DNA of 64,000 nt from positions 1,054,001-1,118,000 of the forward strand of contig NZ_SCIN01000002.1 of assembly GCF_004101245.1 (NCBI RefSeq), given 5' to 3'. Position numbers and translations under genes: made by a program. Shown in pieces: positions 51,754-60,696 of this stretch (positions are counted from its first letter, which is position 1; every line of letters begins with the position of its first letter). The DNA comes from Sphingomonas sp. UV9 (GTDB lineage Bacteria; Pseudomonadota; Alphaproteobacteria; Sphingomonadales; Sphingomonadaceae). The notes below the pieces were generated by a model. That model was not told the DNA's origin. It saw only the letters and a list, made by a program, of their open reading frames with translations, and searched no databases.

Positions 51754-52895
51754 GCCGCCTCCGTCTCGGTATGGTCGGCGGCGGGGAGGGGGCCTTTATC
51801 GGCGCCGTCCACCGGATGGCCGCCGCGCTCGACGGCGACTGGGACCTCGTGGCGGGCGCGTTCAGCACCGAAGCCGGGCGCAACACGCGTACCGGCGACC
51901 TGCTCGGACTGGACCCACAGCGGGTCTATCCGTCGCTCGACGCGATGATCGCAAACGAGCGAACCCTACCCGCAGACCAGCGTATCGACGCGCTCGCGGT
52001 CGTAACGCCGAACCATCTTCACGCCCCGATGGCGATCGCCGCGCTCGACGCCGGCTTCCACGTCTTCTGTGAGAAGCCGATGGCGATGAACGTCGTCGAG
52101 GCCGGGGCGATCGCCGCTGCCGCCAAGGCCAGCGGCCGCCTGTTCGCGCTGGCGTTCACCTATAGCGGCTATCCGCTGATCGAAGAGGCGCGCGCGCGCG
52201 TCGAACGCGGCGATTTCGGCGCGATCCGGCTGGTCCAGGTCGAATATCTGCAAGGCTGGCTTAGCCAACCGATCGATACCGACGGCAACAAGCAGGCCGA
52301 ATGGCGCACCGATCCCGCCCGCGCCGGTCTCGGCGGCTGCCTCGGCGACATCGGCACGCACGCGTTCCAGCTTGCCGAGCATGTTTCCGGCCAGTCGGTC
52401 CAATCGGTTTCGGCAGACCTCACGACGCATGTCGACGGCCGCCGCCTCGACGACGACGTCAGCGCGCTGCTCCGGTTCGAGGGCGGCGCACGCGGCGTGC
52501 TCAAGGCGAGCCAGGTCGCGGCCGGCGAGGAGAACGGGCTTCGGCTGCGCATCCACGGCGAACGCGGCGGGCTGGACTGGTCGCAGATGGAGCCCAACAC
52601 GCTGACGCTACGCTGGCTCGATCGCCCCGCCGAGATCGTGCGGACCGGTGGCCCCGGCATGCTCGACGCCACCGCCTCGCTGGTGCGTACACCTGCGGGT
52701 CATCCCGAGGGCTATATCGAGGCGTTCGGCAATCTCTACCGCGCGTTCGCCTCGGCGATCCGCGGCGATGAAGACGGCCGCTGGTTTCCGGGCGTGACCG
52801 ATGGCGTGCGCACGATGCGCTTCATCGAGGCGGTGATCGCCAACGCCGCGTCGGACCAGAAATGGACTCCAGTAAATCCGGGAGAGAATGAATGA
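51750..52895 (+). CDS. Gfo/Idh/MocA-family oxidoreductase
   Basis: The 381-residue product has an N-terminal Rossmann domain (RLRLGMVGGGEGAFIGAVHR), the catalytic-Lys motif HVFCEKPMAMN, and LGGCLGDIGTHAFQLAEHV with the conserved Asp and His. Members use NAD(P) to oxidise or reduce sugar hydroxyls; relatives act on keto-glycosides or inositol. Overlaps of four bases at both ends show tight coupling. It could reduce or oxidise a 3-keto sugar, which is inferred from context. Confidence 0.88.
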   Translation: MSRLRLGMVGGGEGAFIGAVHRMAAALDGDWDLVAGAFSTEAGRNTRTGDLLGLDPQRVYPSLDAMIANERTLPADQRIDALAVVTPNHLHAPMAIAALDAGFHVFCEKPMAMNVVEAGAIAAAAKASGRLFALAFTYSGYPLIEEARARVERGDFGAIRLVQVEYLQGWLSQPIDTDGNKQAEWRTDPARAGLGGCLGDIGTHAFQLAEHVSGQSVQSVSADLTTHVDGRRLDDDVSALLRFEGGARGVLKASQVAAGEENGLRLRIHGERGGLDWSQMEPNTLTLRWLDRPAEIVRTGGPGMLDATASLVRTPAGHPEGYIEAFGNLYRAFASAIRGDEDGRWFPGVTDGVRTMRFIEAVIANAASDQKWTPVNPGENE

Positions 52896-53278
52896 AGTTG
52901 CTCATGGCTCTAGTCGCAGGAAGTATCGCGGCGGTTGCGGCGGTCACGGTCTCAGCGCCGACCACCGCCCAGTCGACTGCGGCCGCACCGCCGGCCTTCG
53001 CCGCGTGCCGCGCCTGCCACACCGTCGTGAAGGGCGGCAAGAACGGCATCGGCCCCAATCTTTACGGCGTGGTCGGCCGTGCCGCCGCCGCAACGCCTGG
53101 CTTCAACTATTCCCCCGCGATGAAGGCATCGAAGCTGCGCTGGGACGAGAAGACGCTGAGCGAATATCTCGCCGCACCGCAGAAGAAGGTGCCGGGCACG
53201 CGCATGCCGATCGCAACCCCCGATCCGGCGAAGCGTGCGGCGATCATCGCCTATCTCAAGACCGAGGGCTCGAAATGA
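52892..53278 (+). CDS. Monoheme cytochrome c
   Basis: The 128-residue product has a signal peptide (about 1-27, ending TTAQS). It has one heme motif CRACH (Cys39, Cys42, His43) and an axial Met105 in PGTRMPIA, a class I cytochrome c similar to mitochondrial type. It is periplasmic. In FAD-dependent glycoside 3-dehydrogenases (LacABC type) a cytochrome c takes electrons from the GMC subunit; its place here suggests that role. It overlaps the Gfo/Idh gene. Confidence 0.92.
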   Translation: MKLLMALVAGSIAAVAAVTVSAPTTAQSTAAAPPAFAACRACHTVVKGGKNGIGPNLYGVVGRAAAATPGFNYSPAMKASKLRWDEKTLSEYLAAPQKKVPGTRMPIATPDPAKRAAIIAYLKTEGSK

Positions 53279-53291
53279 TGGTAATGGTCGC

Positions 53292-54206
53292 ATGACGCTC
53301 TCCCGCCGAACGCTGCTGGGAGCAGGCGCCGCCGCATCGCTGGTGCCCGCAATGGCTGCGGGACAGCGCCGCAGCAGCTCGAACGCCGCGCGCTTCTCGC
53401 TCGCATACGCCCCGCACGAGGGCAGCTTCGCCAGCCGCGGCGGGCGGATCGAACAGATCGCCTACGCCGCCGATCAGGGCTTCACCGCCTGGGAGGACAA
53501 CGAGGCGGCGACGCGGTCGGTGGCCGAGCAGGAGCAGATGGCCAAGGCGCTGGCGCAGCGCGGCATGACGATGGGCGTTTTCGTCGCCAGCATGCCCAAA
53601 TGGTCGAAGTCTAGGCCATTGCTCGGCGCAGTCGACGGCGCCGAGCGCGAGGCGTTCCTCGCCGACATCCGCGCGTCGCTCGACGTCGCCAAGCGGCTGA
53701 ATGCAAAGCGGATGACGGTCGTCACCGGCTTCATGGACCCGAAGGTCCCGGTCGAGATCCAGACCGCGCGCGTGATCGACGTGATGCGCCGCGCCGGCGA
53801 CATCGTCGCGCCGTCGGGTGCCTCCATGGTGATGGAGCCGCTCAACACGCGGACCAATCACCCCGGCGTCTATATGCAGACGATTTCGCAGGGCTATGCC
53901 ATCGCGCGCGGGGCCAACAGCCCGGCGGTCAAGGTGCTGGCCGATCTGTATCACGAGCAGATCCAGTCCGGGAACCTGATCCCGACGCTCGACACCTGCT
54001 GGAACGAGATCGGCTATATCCAGTTCGGCGACAATCCGGGGCGCAACGAGCCGACCACGGGCGAGATCAACTATGCCTCGATCGTCAAATGGCTGCGGGC
54101 AAAGCGCTATTCGGGCGTGATCGGAATGGAGCACGGCAATTCGGTCGCCGGGCGCGCCGGCGAGGATCGCCTGATCGCCGCCTATCGCGCAATCGACGCG
54201 GCATGA
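53292..54206 (+). CDS. Exported hydroxypyruvate isomerase-like TIM-barrel protein
   Basis: The 304-residue product has a Tat signal (SRRTLLGAGAAASLVPAMA) and a TIM barrel of the xylose isomerase-like superfamily: MVMEPLNTRTNHPGVYM, VKVLADLYHEQIQSGNL, HIQFGDNPGR-like YIQFGDNPGRNEPTTGEINY in parts, and GVIGMEHGNS. These are shared with hydroxypyruvate isomerase. Export by Tat implies a folded, metal-bound periplasmic enzyme. The ATG at 53292 is 13 bases after the cytochrome stop. Its real substrate is unknown. Confidence 0.83.
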   Translation: MTLSRRTLLGAGAAASLVPAMAAGQRRSSSNAARFSLAYAPHEGSFASRGGRIEQIAYAADQGFTAWEDNEAATRSVAEQEQMAKALAQRGMTMGVFVASMPKWSKSRPLLGAVDGAEREAFLADIRASLDVAKRLNAKRMTVVTGFMDPKVPVEIQTARVIDVMRRAGDIVAPSGASMVMEPLNTRTNHPGVYMQTISQGYAIARGANSPAVKVLADLYHEQIQSGNLIPTLDTCWNEIGYIQFGDNPGRNEPTTGEINYASIVKWLRAKRYSGVIGMEHGNSVAGRAGEDRLIAAYRAIDAA

Positions 54207-54232
54207 AGGGGATGGGGATGAGGGGAAGAGAT

Positions 54233-55063
54233 ATGAAGACATATGTGATGGCGAGTGTCATCGTCGCAACCGCGCTGACGACGGCGGGCCCGGTGGCTGC
54301 GCAGGAAAAGCCCGGGTTCAAGGACACGCCGATGCTGCCCGGCGGGCAGTGGCGCGTCCATGACGCCGACCGCCCCGCGCCGGTCGCCGTCGCACCGGCC
54401 GCCACGCCCGGCGGTCCGCCCGCCGATGCGGTCGTGCTGTTCGACGGCCGTTCGCTCGATGCATGGAAGCCGGATCGTATCGCGTGGCCGATCGAGAACG
54501 GCGTCCTGACGATCCCGTCGCGCGCGAAAAGCGGCGGCGAGAACAATCTCGTCTCGAAGCAGAGCTTTGGCGACGTGCAGATGCATCTCGAGTTCCGCTC
54601 GCCCAACCCGCCGACCAAGAGTTCGCAGGATCGCGGCAATACCGGCATCTGGTTCATGCAGCGCTATGAAGTGCAGATTCTCGATGGGTTCCAAAACCCG
54701 ACCTATGCCGATGGCACCGTCGGCGCGGTCTATGGCTGGAAACCGCCGCTGGTGAACGCCGCGCGCCGTCCCGGCGAATGGCAGACCTACGACATCGTGT
54801 TCGAGCGGCCTCGATTTGCCGCGGACGGCAGCCTGCTCCGCCCGGCCTACGTCACCGCGCTGCTCAACGGCGTGCTCGTGCAGAACCACCAGGCGATGCT
54901 AGGCACGACGATCTGGCGAAAGGTCGCCAGCTACACCGCACACCCCGACGCCGCGCCGATCCAGCTCCAGGATCACGATTCGCCGGTGTCGTTCCGCAAT
55001 ATCTGGGTCCGCCCGCTGACCGAGGCGGCGATCGCGCAGGACCTGAAGAAGGACGGTAAATGA
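54233..55063 (+). CDS. DUF1080 protein, likely 3-keto-glycoside cleaving enzyme
   Basis: The 276-residue product has a signal peptide (MKTYVMASVIVATALTTAGPVAAQ) and a DUF1080 (3-keto-disaccharide hydrolase) concanavalin-like domain: VVLFDGRSLDAWK, FGDVQMHLEFRSPN, GNTGIWFMQRYEVQILDGF, GEWQTYDIVFERPRF and PIQLQDHDSPVSFRNIWVRPL. Family members cleave 3-keto-glycosides. The start at 54233 follows GGGGAAGAG; ATG 54203 overlaps the previous stop and is less likely. It overlaps the next gene by four bases. Confidence 0.88.
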   Translation: MKTYVMASVIVATALTTAGPVAAQEKPGFKDTPMLPGGQWRVHDADRPAPVAVAPAATPGGPPADAVVLFDGRSLDAWKPDRIAWPIENGVLTIPSRAKSGGENNLVSKQSFGDVQMHLEFRSPNPPTKSSQDRGNTGIWFMQRYEVQILDGFQNPTYADGTVGAVYGWKPPLVNAARRPGEWQTYDIVFERPRFAADGSLLRPAYVTALLNGVLVQNHQAMLGTTIWRKVASYTAHPDAAPIQLQDHDSPVSFRNIWVRPLTEAAIAQDLKKDGK

Positions 55064-55641
55064 TCGATCGCAGAACTGCACTCGCCGGTGTCGTCGCCAT
55101 GTTCGGCACGGCCTTGTACGCGCCGATCGCACGCGCGGCAGGCGTCGCACAGGCGCCCGGCGCAGCCGCGGGCATTCCCGTCATCAGCGAAGGCCCACCC
55201 AGCGTCGCGGTCTTCACGGCCCCCCAGCGCGCGTTGATGACCGCGCTTAGCGAACGCGTCCTGCCGACCACCGACACGCCGGGCGCGATCGCGGCGGGTG
55301 TCCCGGCCTATATCGAGAAGCTGCTCGCGGACTGGGCTTTCCCGGCCGACCGCGTGCCGATCCTCGCCGGGCTCGACGCGATCGAGGCGCGCAGCATGAA
55401 GGACTATAAGGTCCCCGGCGCCCGCGCGACCGCAGTCCAGCAGGACGCACTGCTCACGCTCGCGATGAACGACCAGATCCCGTCGGGCGGCGCCTTCTTC
55501 GAAGCGTTTCGACAGCTCGTCGTCACCGGCTATTACACGTCGGAAATCGGCATGACGCAGGAGCGCGAATATCTGCCGGTGCCGGGCGAATATAACGGCG
55601 CCTTCCCCTATTCTCAGGTCAAAAAGGTGTATTCCGCATGA
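55060..55641 (+). CDS. Gluconate 2-dehydrogenase subunit 3-like small subunit
   Basis: The 193-residue product has a twin-Arg signal (MIDRRTALAGVVAMFGTALYAP) and the subunit-3 domain: LMTALSERVLPTTDTPGAIAAGVPAYIEKLLADW and FFEAFRQLVVTGYYTSEIGMTQE. Such subunits partner with FAD-binding GMC subunits, which have no signal of their own and travel with them through Tat. It shares this role with LacC-type proteins. It overlaps both neighbours by four bases. Confidence 0.88.
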   Translation: MIDRRTALAGVVAMFGTALYAPIARAAGVAQAPGAAAGIPVISEGPPSVAVFTAPQRALMTALSERVLPTTDTPGAIAAGVPAYIEKLLADWAFPADRVPILAGLDAIEARSMKDYKVPGARATAVQQDALLTLAMNDQIPSGGAFFEAFRQLVVTGYYTSEIGMTQEREYLPVPGEYNGAFPYSQVKKVYSA

Positions 55642-56471
55642 TCCTCAGCCGTAGAAATCTGCTGGCGGGTTCCGGCGCGGTCGCTGCACTCGCGTTCATC
55701 CCGTCGGCCTCCGCCGCGCAGTTGAAGGCGATCGGCCTGCAACTCTACACGATCCGCGAGATCTTCGCGAAGGACCCGGTCGGCACACTCGGCAAGGTTG
55801 CGAAGATCGGCTACCGCGAGGTCGAATTCGGTGGTGGCGGCTATGACGGCATGGACCACGCGATGCTGCGCCGGACGATGGACAAGCTCGGGCTGACCGC
55901 GCCCTCGGTTCACATCGGCTATGACGCGCTGCTCAAGCAGTTCGACCAGTCGGTGACGATGGCCAAGACGCTCGGCGCGACCACCGTCGTGCTGCCGTAC
56001 ATGACCGACGAGCATCGCAACGAGGCAGGCTGGAACGCTGCGCTGCCGAACTTCAACCGGTTCGCGACCGATCTGAAAAAGGCCGGGCTGGGCTTCGCCT
56101 ATCACAACCATGATTTCGAGTTCACGACCAAGCCGGGCGGGGTCAGCCTGTACGACCGGTTGCTCAAGGAGACCGACCCCGCGCTCGTGAAGCTCGAACT
56201 CGATCTCTATTGGGCGCTGCACGCCGGCGAGAACCTGACGACGCTGATCGAGCGCTTGTCGTCGCGTCTCTACGCCTATCACGTCAAGGACATGCGCCCC
56301 GATCGGAGCATGACCGCGGTCGGTGCAGGCACGATCGATTTCGGTGCGCTGTTCAAGCTGAAGGGCAGCGCTGGCGTGCGGCATTTCTATGTCGAGAACG
56401 ACGAGGCCCCCGCGCCCTATCTGCCCGACATCACCACGAGCTTCCGGACATTGCGCGCGCTTCGTTTTTAA
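55638..56471 (+). CDS. Exported sugar isomerase/epimerase-like TIM-barrel protein
   Basis: The 277-residue product has a twin-Arg signal (ILSRRNLLAGSGAVAALAFIP) and a xylose isomerase-like barrel (IGLQLYTIREIFAKDPVGTL, YREVEFGGGGYDG, FAYHNHDFEF, KLELDLYWALHAGENL, YHVKDMRPDRSM). It resembles proteins common in keto-glycoside loci, where one TIM-barrel enzyme hydrates or epimerises the keto intermediate. It overlaps the subunit-3 gene by four bases and ends 52 bases before the GMC gene. Confidence 0.85.
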   Translation: MILSRRNLLAGSGAVAALAFIPSASAAQLKAIGLQLYTIREIFAKDPVGTLGKVAKIGYREVEFGGGGYDGMDHAMLRRTMDKLGLTAPSVHIGYDALLKQFDQSVTMAKTLGATTVVLPYMTDEHRNEAGWNAALPNFNRFATDLKKAGLGFAYHNHDFEFTTKPGGVSLYDRLLKETDPALVKLELDLYWALHAGENLTTLIERLSSRLYAYHVKDMRPDRSMTAVGAGTIDFGALFKLKGSAGVRHFYVENDEAPAPYLPDITTSFRTLRALRF

Positions 56472-56523
56472 GCGGAGGCGTTTCTGACGGGGCGTGTTTT
56501 CCGAGTATTAGGAGAGAAAGATC

Positions 56524-58200
56524 ATGGCTGAGACCAACAGGTTCGACGCGATCGTAATTGGTTCGGGCGTAAGCGGCGGTTTCGCCGCGAAGGAATTGAC
56601 GGAAAAGGGCCTCCGCGTCCTGATGCTGGACCGCGGCAAGATGGTCGAGCACGGCGAGGGCTACACCTATGACGGCAAGCCCGCCTATGAAGTGCCGGCG
56701 CGCAACATCATGCCCAAGCCTTTGATGGAAAGCGATTATTTCATCGGCAAACACGGTTATGTCCAGCCCAGCAACCGCGAGTTCCACAATGACGACCGGC
56801 TGAACCCGTATGCGTATGACGAGGGCAGCAAATTCTACTGGATCCGGCCCGGCGCGGTCGGTGGCAAGTCGCTGATCTGGGGCCGCTGGTGCTTCCGCTG
56901 GAGCGCCGCGGATTTCGAGGCGAACAAGCGCGACGGCATCGATGGCGACTGGCCGATCCGCTATGACGACGTCGCGCCGTGGTACAGCTATGTCGAGAAA
57001 TACATCGGCGTGTCCGGCTCGCGCGAGAATCTGGAGTATCTGCCCGACAGCGAATTCCAGCCGCCGATGCCGATGAATGTTGCCGAGAAGTGGCTGAAAC
57101 AGGGTCTCGAAACCAAGTTCCCCGGCCGCAAGCTCATTAACACGCGGCTGTCGAACATGACCGAGGACAAGCCCGACCAGAACCGTACCAAGTGCCAGTT
57201 CCGCAACCAGTGCGGCAATGGCTGTTCGTTCGGCGCCTATTTCTCGACCCAGGCCGTCACCTTGCCGGCCGCCCGAGCGACCGGTCGCCTGACGCTCAAA
57301 TCGGACTCGGTCGTCACCAACCTCGTGTACGACGCCGCGCGCAAGAAAGTCACCGGCGTCCGCTACATCGATGCCAAGACGGGGCAGGCGGATACCGTCA
57401 ACGCCGATCTCGTCTTCCTGTGTGCCTCGGCGATCGCCTCGACGCAGATCATGCTGAACTCGCGCGCACCGGGCAGCGACCGCAGCTATTTCGACGAGAG
57501 CGGCACGCTCGGGCGCTACGTCATGGACCACATCTTCCGCGTCGGGATCGAAGGCGATATTCCGGGCATGGAGGAGTTCATCGAATTCGGCCGTCGACCG
57601 GGCGGCGTCTACATCCCGCGCTTCCGCAATATCGGCAAGGACGACGGCGTCGGCTTCAAACGCGGCTATGGCTATCAGGGCAGCGCCTATCGCAACCCCG
57701 CCGCGCCGGTCGGGTTCGGTGCGTCGATGAAGCAGGGCATGCGCAAATACGCGCCGTGGCGGTTCAGCATGGGCGCGTTCGGCGAATGCCTGCCCTATGC
57801 CGACAACAAGGTGTCGCTGCACGCGTCGAAGGTCGATCGGTTCGGGGTGCCGCTGGTGCGCTTCGACGTCCGCTTCCGTGACAACGAGCTGAAGATGATG
57901 ACCGACGCGCGTGCGCAGGGCGAGGCGATGCTCAAGGGGGCAGGCCTCACCAACGTGACGAGCAGCGAGAAGGAGCACGTTCCCGGCGACGCGATCCATG
58001 AAATGGGCGGCGCGCGGATGGGCCGCGATCCACGCACCTCGGTGCTCAACGAATGGAGCCAGGCGCACGCCGCGTCCAACCTCTACGTCACCGACGGCGC
58101 GCAGATGGCCTCGATCTCGTGCGTGAACCCCTCGCTGACGTTCATGGCGCTGACCGCCCGCGCCGCGGATCACGCGGTCAAGCAGATGAAGAAGGCCTAA
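56524..58200 (+). CDS. GMC-family FAD oxidoreductase, probable glycoside 3-dehydrogenase large subunit
   Basis: The 558-residue product binds FAD through DAIVIGSGVSGGFAAKEL (GxGxxGG near residues 13-19). It carries GAVGGKSLIWGRWCFRW, C-terminal HEMGGARMG with the likely catalytic His, and CVNPSLTFMALTARAADHAV with the conserved Asn-Pro. CQFRNQCGNGCSFGAYF is a Cys-rich insert seen in gluconate 2-dehydrogenase-type large subunits. It lacks a signal peptide; export would be by hitchhiking with the subunit-3 partner. AGGAGAG precedes the ATG. It is the last gene of the operon, followed by a hairpin. Confidence 0.9.
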   Translation: MAETNRFDAIVIGSGVSGGFAAKELTEKGLRVLMLDRGKMVEHGEGYTYDGKPAYEVPARNIMPKPLMESDYFIGKHGYVQPSNREFHNDDRLNPYAYDEGSKFYWIRPGAVGGKSLIWGRWCFRWSAADFEANKRDGIDGDWPIRYDDVAPWYSYVEKYIGVSGSRENLEYLPDSEFQPPMPMNVAEKWLKQGLETKFPGRKLINTRLSNMTEDKPDQNRTKCQFRNQCGNGCSFGAYFSTQAVTLPAARATGRLTLKSDSVVTNLVYDAARKKVTGVRYIDAKTGQADTVNADLVFLCASAIASTQIMLNSRAPGSDRSYFDESGTLGRYVMDHIFRVGIEGDIPGMEEFIEFGRRPGGVYIPRFRNIGKDDGVGFKRGYGYQGSAYRNPAAPVGFGASMKQGMRKYAPWRFSMGAFGECLPYADNKVSLHASKVDRFGVPLVRFDVRFRDNELKMMTDARAQGEAMLKGAGLTNVTSSEKEHVPGDAIHEMGGARMGRDPRTSVLNEWSQAHAASNLYVTDGAQMASISCVNPSLTFMALTARAADHAVKQMKKA

Positions 58201-58210
58201 CGACCAAGAC

Positions 58211-58244
58211 CTCGGGGGCCGCGCGCTACACGCCGGCCCCCGAG
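58211..58244 (+). terminator. Hairpin after the GMC gene
   Basis: CTCGGGGGCCG (58211-58221) pairs perfectly with CGGCCCCCGAG (58234-58244) around a 12-base loop, ten bases after the stop. There is no T run, so efficiency is uncertain. Confidence 0.6.
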
Positions 58245-58314
58245 ACTTCGGCAATCCGCCCGCCCGCCTCTGTATTCGCAAGTACAGGCGCCGCTTCGCC
58301 CGTCCGGCCACGAG

Positions 58315-58836
58315 ACGCTCGACATGGGCGACGTCGCGTCGCGCAGCGTCTCGCCGACTCATCTCCGCTATCTCGCCAACATGGGCGTCGTCGCGTCTGC
58401 CTCGGTCTCGATCGTCCGCAACGGCGCGCTCTGGGGCCTGATCGCCTGCCATCATCCGACCCCGAAGCTGCTCCCGCTCCACGCCCGCATGGCGTGTCGC
58501 GCGCTGGCGGGAAGCCTCTCGCGCCAGATCCGCGCGACGGAGGATGCCGAACTCTTCCGCGAGCGCATCCGCCTGCGGACCGCGGAGGACGCTGTCATGC
58601 TGCGGCTCGGCAGCGACATCTCGCTGGCCGGGCTGATTGCGATCGCGCTGGAGCAACGGGAGGCGCGGTTCCTGTTGATCGTCGCCGACTGCGGCAGCGG
58701 GAAAACGGGGCAGGGCATGGGGTTCGGATCGCAGATGCTCGCATCGATGGTGGCACGGTTGGCCGGAACGATGGCCGATACCGACGATGGCCCCGGCCTG
58801 CGCGTCACGATCGCGGCGCCGATCGTCGAGCCGTAA
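58315..58836 (+). pseudogene. Bacteriophytochrome-type histidine kinase remnant
   Basis: About 170 codons join pieces of a phytochrome kinase. SRSVSPTHLRYLANMGVVASASVSIV and LWGLIACHHPTPKLLP are the end of a chromophore-binding GAF domain. A short stretch resembling the start of the PHY domain follows (RATEDAELFRERIRLRTAEDAVMLRLG). Then LLIVADCGSGKTGQGMGFGSQMLASMVARLAG looks like the last part of a histidine-kinase ATPase domain. The PAS domain, most of PHY, the phosphoacceptor His and most of the ATPase are missing. No convincing start with ribosome site exists. Confidence 0.75.
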
Positions 58837-58908
58837 CATCTTCGCGGCGCGCCCGTCGCGGTGTACGGCGACGGCGGTACGATAGCGTTGTGTGGACCGG
58901 AGTTGCGT

Positions 58909-59271
58909 GTGGTGGATAAAGCGGAAAAGACCTGGGACGGCGCGATCGTCCGCACATGGCTGGAGAGCCGCGTCGTCGCCGCGCGGTCTGACCAGGTGGT
59001 CGCGGAGCGCGGGGGGTGGGATCGTCAGGACGATTGCGACAAGGCCACCGCCGAGGAAATGGTCTGCACGCTGATGAAGGCCAAGCCCGCGACGAATGCC
59101 CAGGCCCCGTTCCTGGACGAGCTGCGCACCCTGCTCGACCGCGACGAGTATATCTGGCGCGGCGTGTATAACGACACGCGCTTCGACCGGCACGTCCGCA
59201 CCTTCGTCAAGAAGCTGATCAAGATGGCGAAGGCGAATGACGGGTTCGCGAACACCACCCATTACCAGTGA
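58909..59271 (+). CDS. Hypothetical protein, 120 residues
   Basis: No family was recognised. The product is soluble, charged and mostly helical, with a basic C-terminal part (YNDTRFDRHVRTFVKKLIKMAKAND). The start is a GTG at 58909 with GGAG six bases before; an alternative GTG lies at 58861. Codon use looks like the neighbours. It stands alone between the phytochrome remnant and rsgA. Confidence 0.55.
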   Translation: MVDKAEKTWDGAIVRTWLESRVVAARSDQVVAERGGWDRQDDCDKATAEEMVCTLMKAKPATNAQAPFLDELRTLLDRDEYIWRGVYNDTRFDRHVRTFVKKLIKMAKANDGFANTTHYQ

Positions 59272-59460
59272 CCTGATTCGACTTGTCCTACGTGCGGCGT
59301 GCGAAGTGCGACGGGGCGGGCGCGATGACGGCCACCATGCCCTCTCCGCTGGACAGTTCGTGCTTTCGGCCGCGAAAGCCCCCATATCGATCTCCCGGGA
59401 TAGCCGCCGGGACGGGATGATCGCCGCTCGGATCGCAAAGAAAGACGCTGCTGCAGCCCT

Positions 59461-60459
59461 ATGAAATCTACCGACGAGACTTTGGAAGAGCTTGGCTGGA
59501 ACGCGTTTTTCAGCGAGCAGGTTTCGCCCGACGAAGCGCTGCTGTGTCATCCCGTCCGGGTGATGGCGGTCCATCGCGGCAAGATCGCGGTCGCCGGGCT
59601 CGGCCCGCAGCGCTTCATCACCCCGTATATTCCGGGCGCGCTGCCGACCGACGATCACCCGACGGTCGGCGACTGGGTGCTCGTCGATGGCGCGACCGTG
59701 CAGCCGGTTCGCGTCCTGCAGCGGATGAACCTGTTCAAGCGGCGCTCGCCGGCCGATCCGCGCCGGGATCAGATGATCGCCGCCAACGTCGACACGGTGT
59801 TCATCGTAGCTTCGTGCAACCAGGATTTCAGCGTCGCGCGGCTCGAGCGCTATCTGGTCTTGGCGCGAGAGGTCGGGGTGAACCCGGTCGTTGTGCTCAC
59901 CAAGTCCGATCTGACCGACACGCCCGAGGTCTTCGCGGCGGCGGCGCGCGCGATCGAGCCCGGCTTGCTCGTCCAGACCGTCAATGGCCGGGATCTCACC
60001 GACGTCGCCGGGCTCGCGGCGTGGTGCGGCCCCGGCAAGACCGTCGCCTTTCTGGGATCCTCGGGCGTCGGCAAGTCGACGCTCGTGAACTCGTTGCGCG
60101 GATCTGACAGCATCGCGACGCAGGCAGTCCGCGCGCATGATTCCACCGGCCGCCACACCACCACGGTCCGCGAGATGCACCGCCTCGATCATGGCGGCTG
60201 GCTGCTCGACCTGCCGGGCATGCGCGAACTGCAACTGTCCGATGCGGCAACCGGCATCGCCGAGGTGTTCGACGATTTCGCGCTGGCGGCGCAGGACTGC
60301 AAGTTTTCGAACTGTTCGCACGGTGTCGAGCCCGGCTGCGCCGTGCGCGCCGCGATCGAGGCGGGGACGTTGACGACCGAGCGTTTCGACCGCTGGCGCA
60401 GGCTCGAAGCCGAGGAAACCGCCAACGCCGCCAAACTCACCAAACGCCGATCGCGCTAG
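59461..60459 (+). CDS. rsgA: Ribosome small subunit GTPase RsgA
   Basis: RsgA is a circularly permuted GTPase that helps mature the 30S subunit. The 332-residue product has an OB-fold N-terminal region (VGDWVLVDGATVQPVRVL). The permuted G domain follows, with TKSD (G4) before GSSGVGKSTLVNSL (G1, residues 199-206) and DLPGMREL (G3). The C-terminal zinc site is CKFSNCSHGVEPGCAV. The Thr-rich switch GRHTTTVREMH is present. Its start lies after 189 bases without features. Confidence 0.94.
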   Translation: MKSTDETLEELGWNAFFSEQVSPDEALLCHPVRVMAVHRGKIAVAGLGPQRFITPYIPGALPTDDHPTVGDWVLVDGATVQPVRVLQRMNLFKRRSPADPRRDQMIAANVDTVFIVASCNQDFSVARLERYLVLAREVGVNPVVVLTKSDLTDTPEVFAAAARAIEPGLLVQTVNGRDLTDVAGLAAWCGPGKTVAFLGSSGVGKSTLVNSLRGSDSIATQAVRAHDSTGRHTTTVREMHRLDHGGWLLDLPGMRELQLSDAATGIAEVFDDFALAAQDCKFSNCSHGVEPGCAVRAAIEAGTLTTERFDRWRRLEAEETANAAKLTKRRSR

Positions 60460-60571
60460 CGGGCGTTGGATGCCCGGCCGGGGCGAAAAGAACGCCCAAC
60501 GAGCCCTGTCGCCCAGAGCGCCGGCCCGTTCTGACATCCGATAGTATCGTTTCGGCAGGCCCCCCTTCAAT

Positions 60572-60696
60572 ACCCCCCCCGCAAGGGGGAGGTGGCGCCG
60601 AAGGCGACGGAGGGGGAGGACACGAAACAGCGGTTTGCCGGTACCTCCCCCTCCGTCTGGCAAGAGCCAGCCACCTCCCCTTGGCGGGGGAGGATC
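60572..60696. repeat. Palindromic intergenic repeat, family D
   Basis: Begins with a C-rich arm (CCCCCCCCGCAAGGGGGAGG) and ends CCTCCCCTTGGCGGGGGAGG; the fifth copy in the window. Confidence 0.85.
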
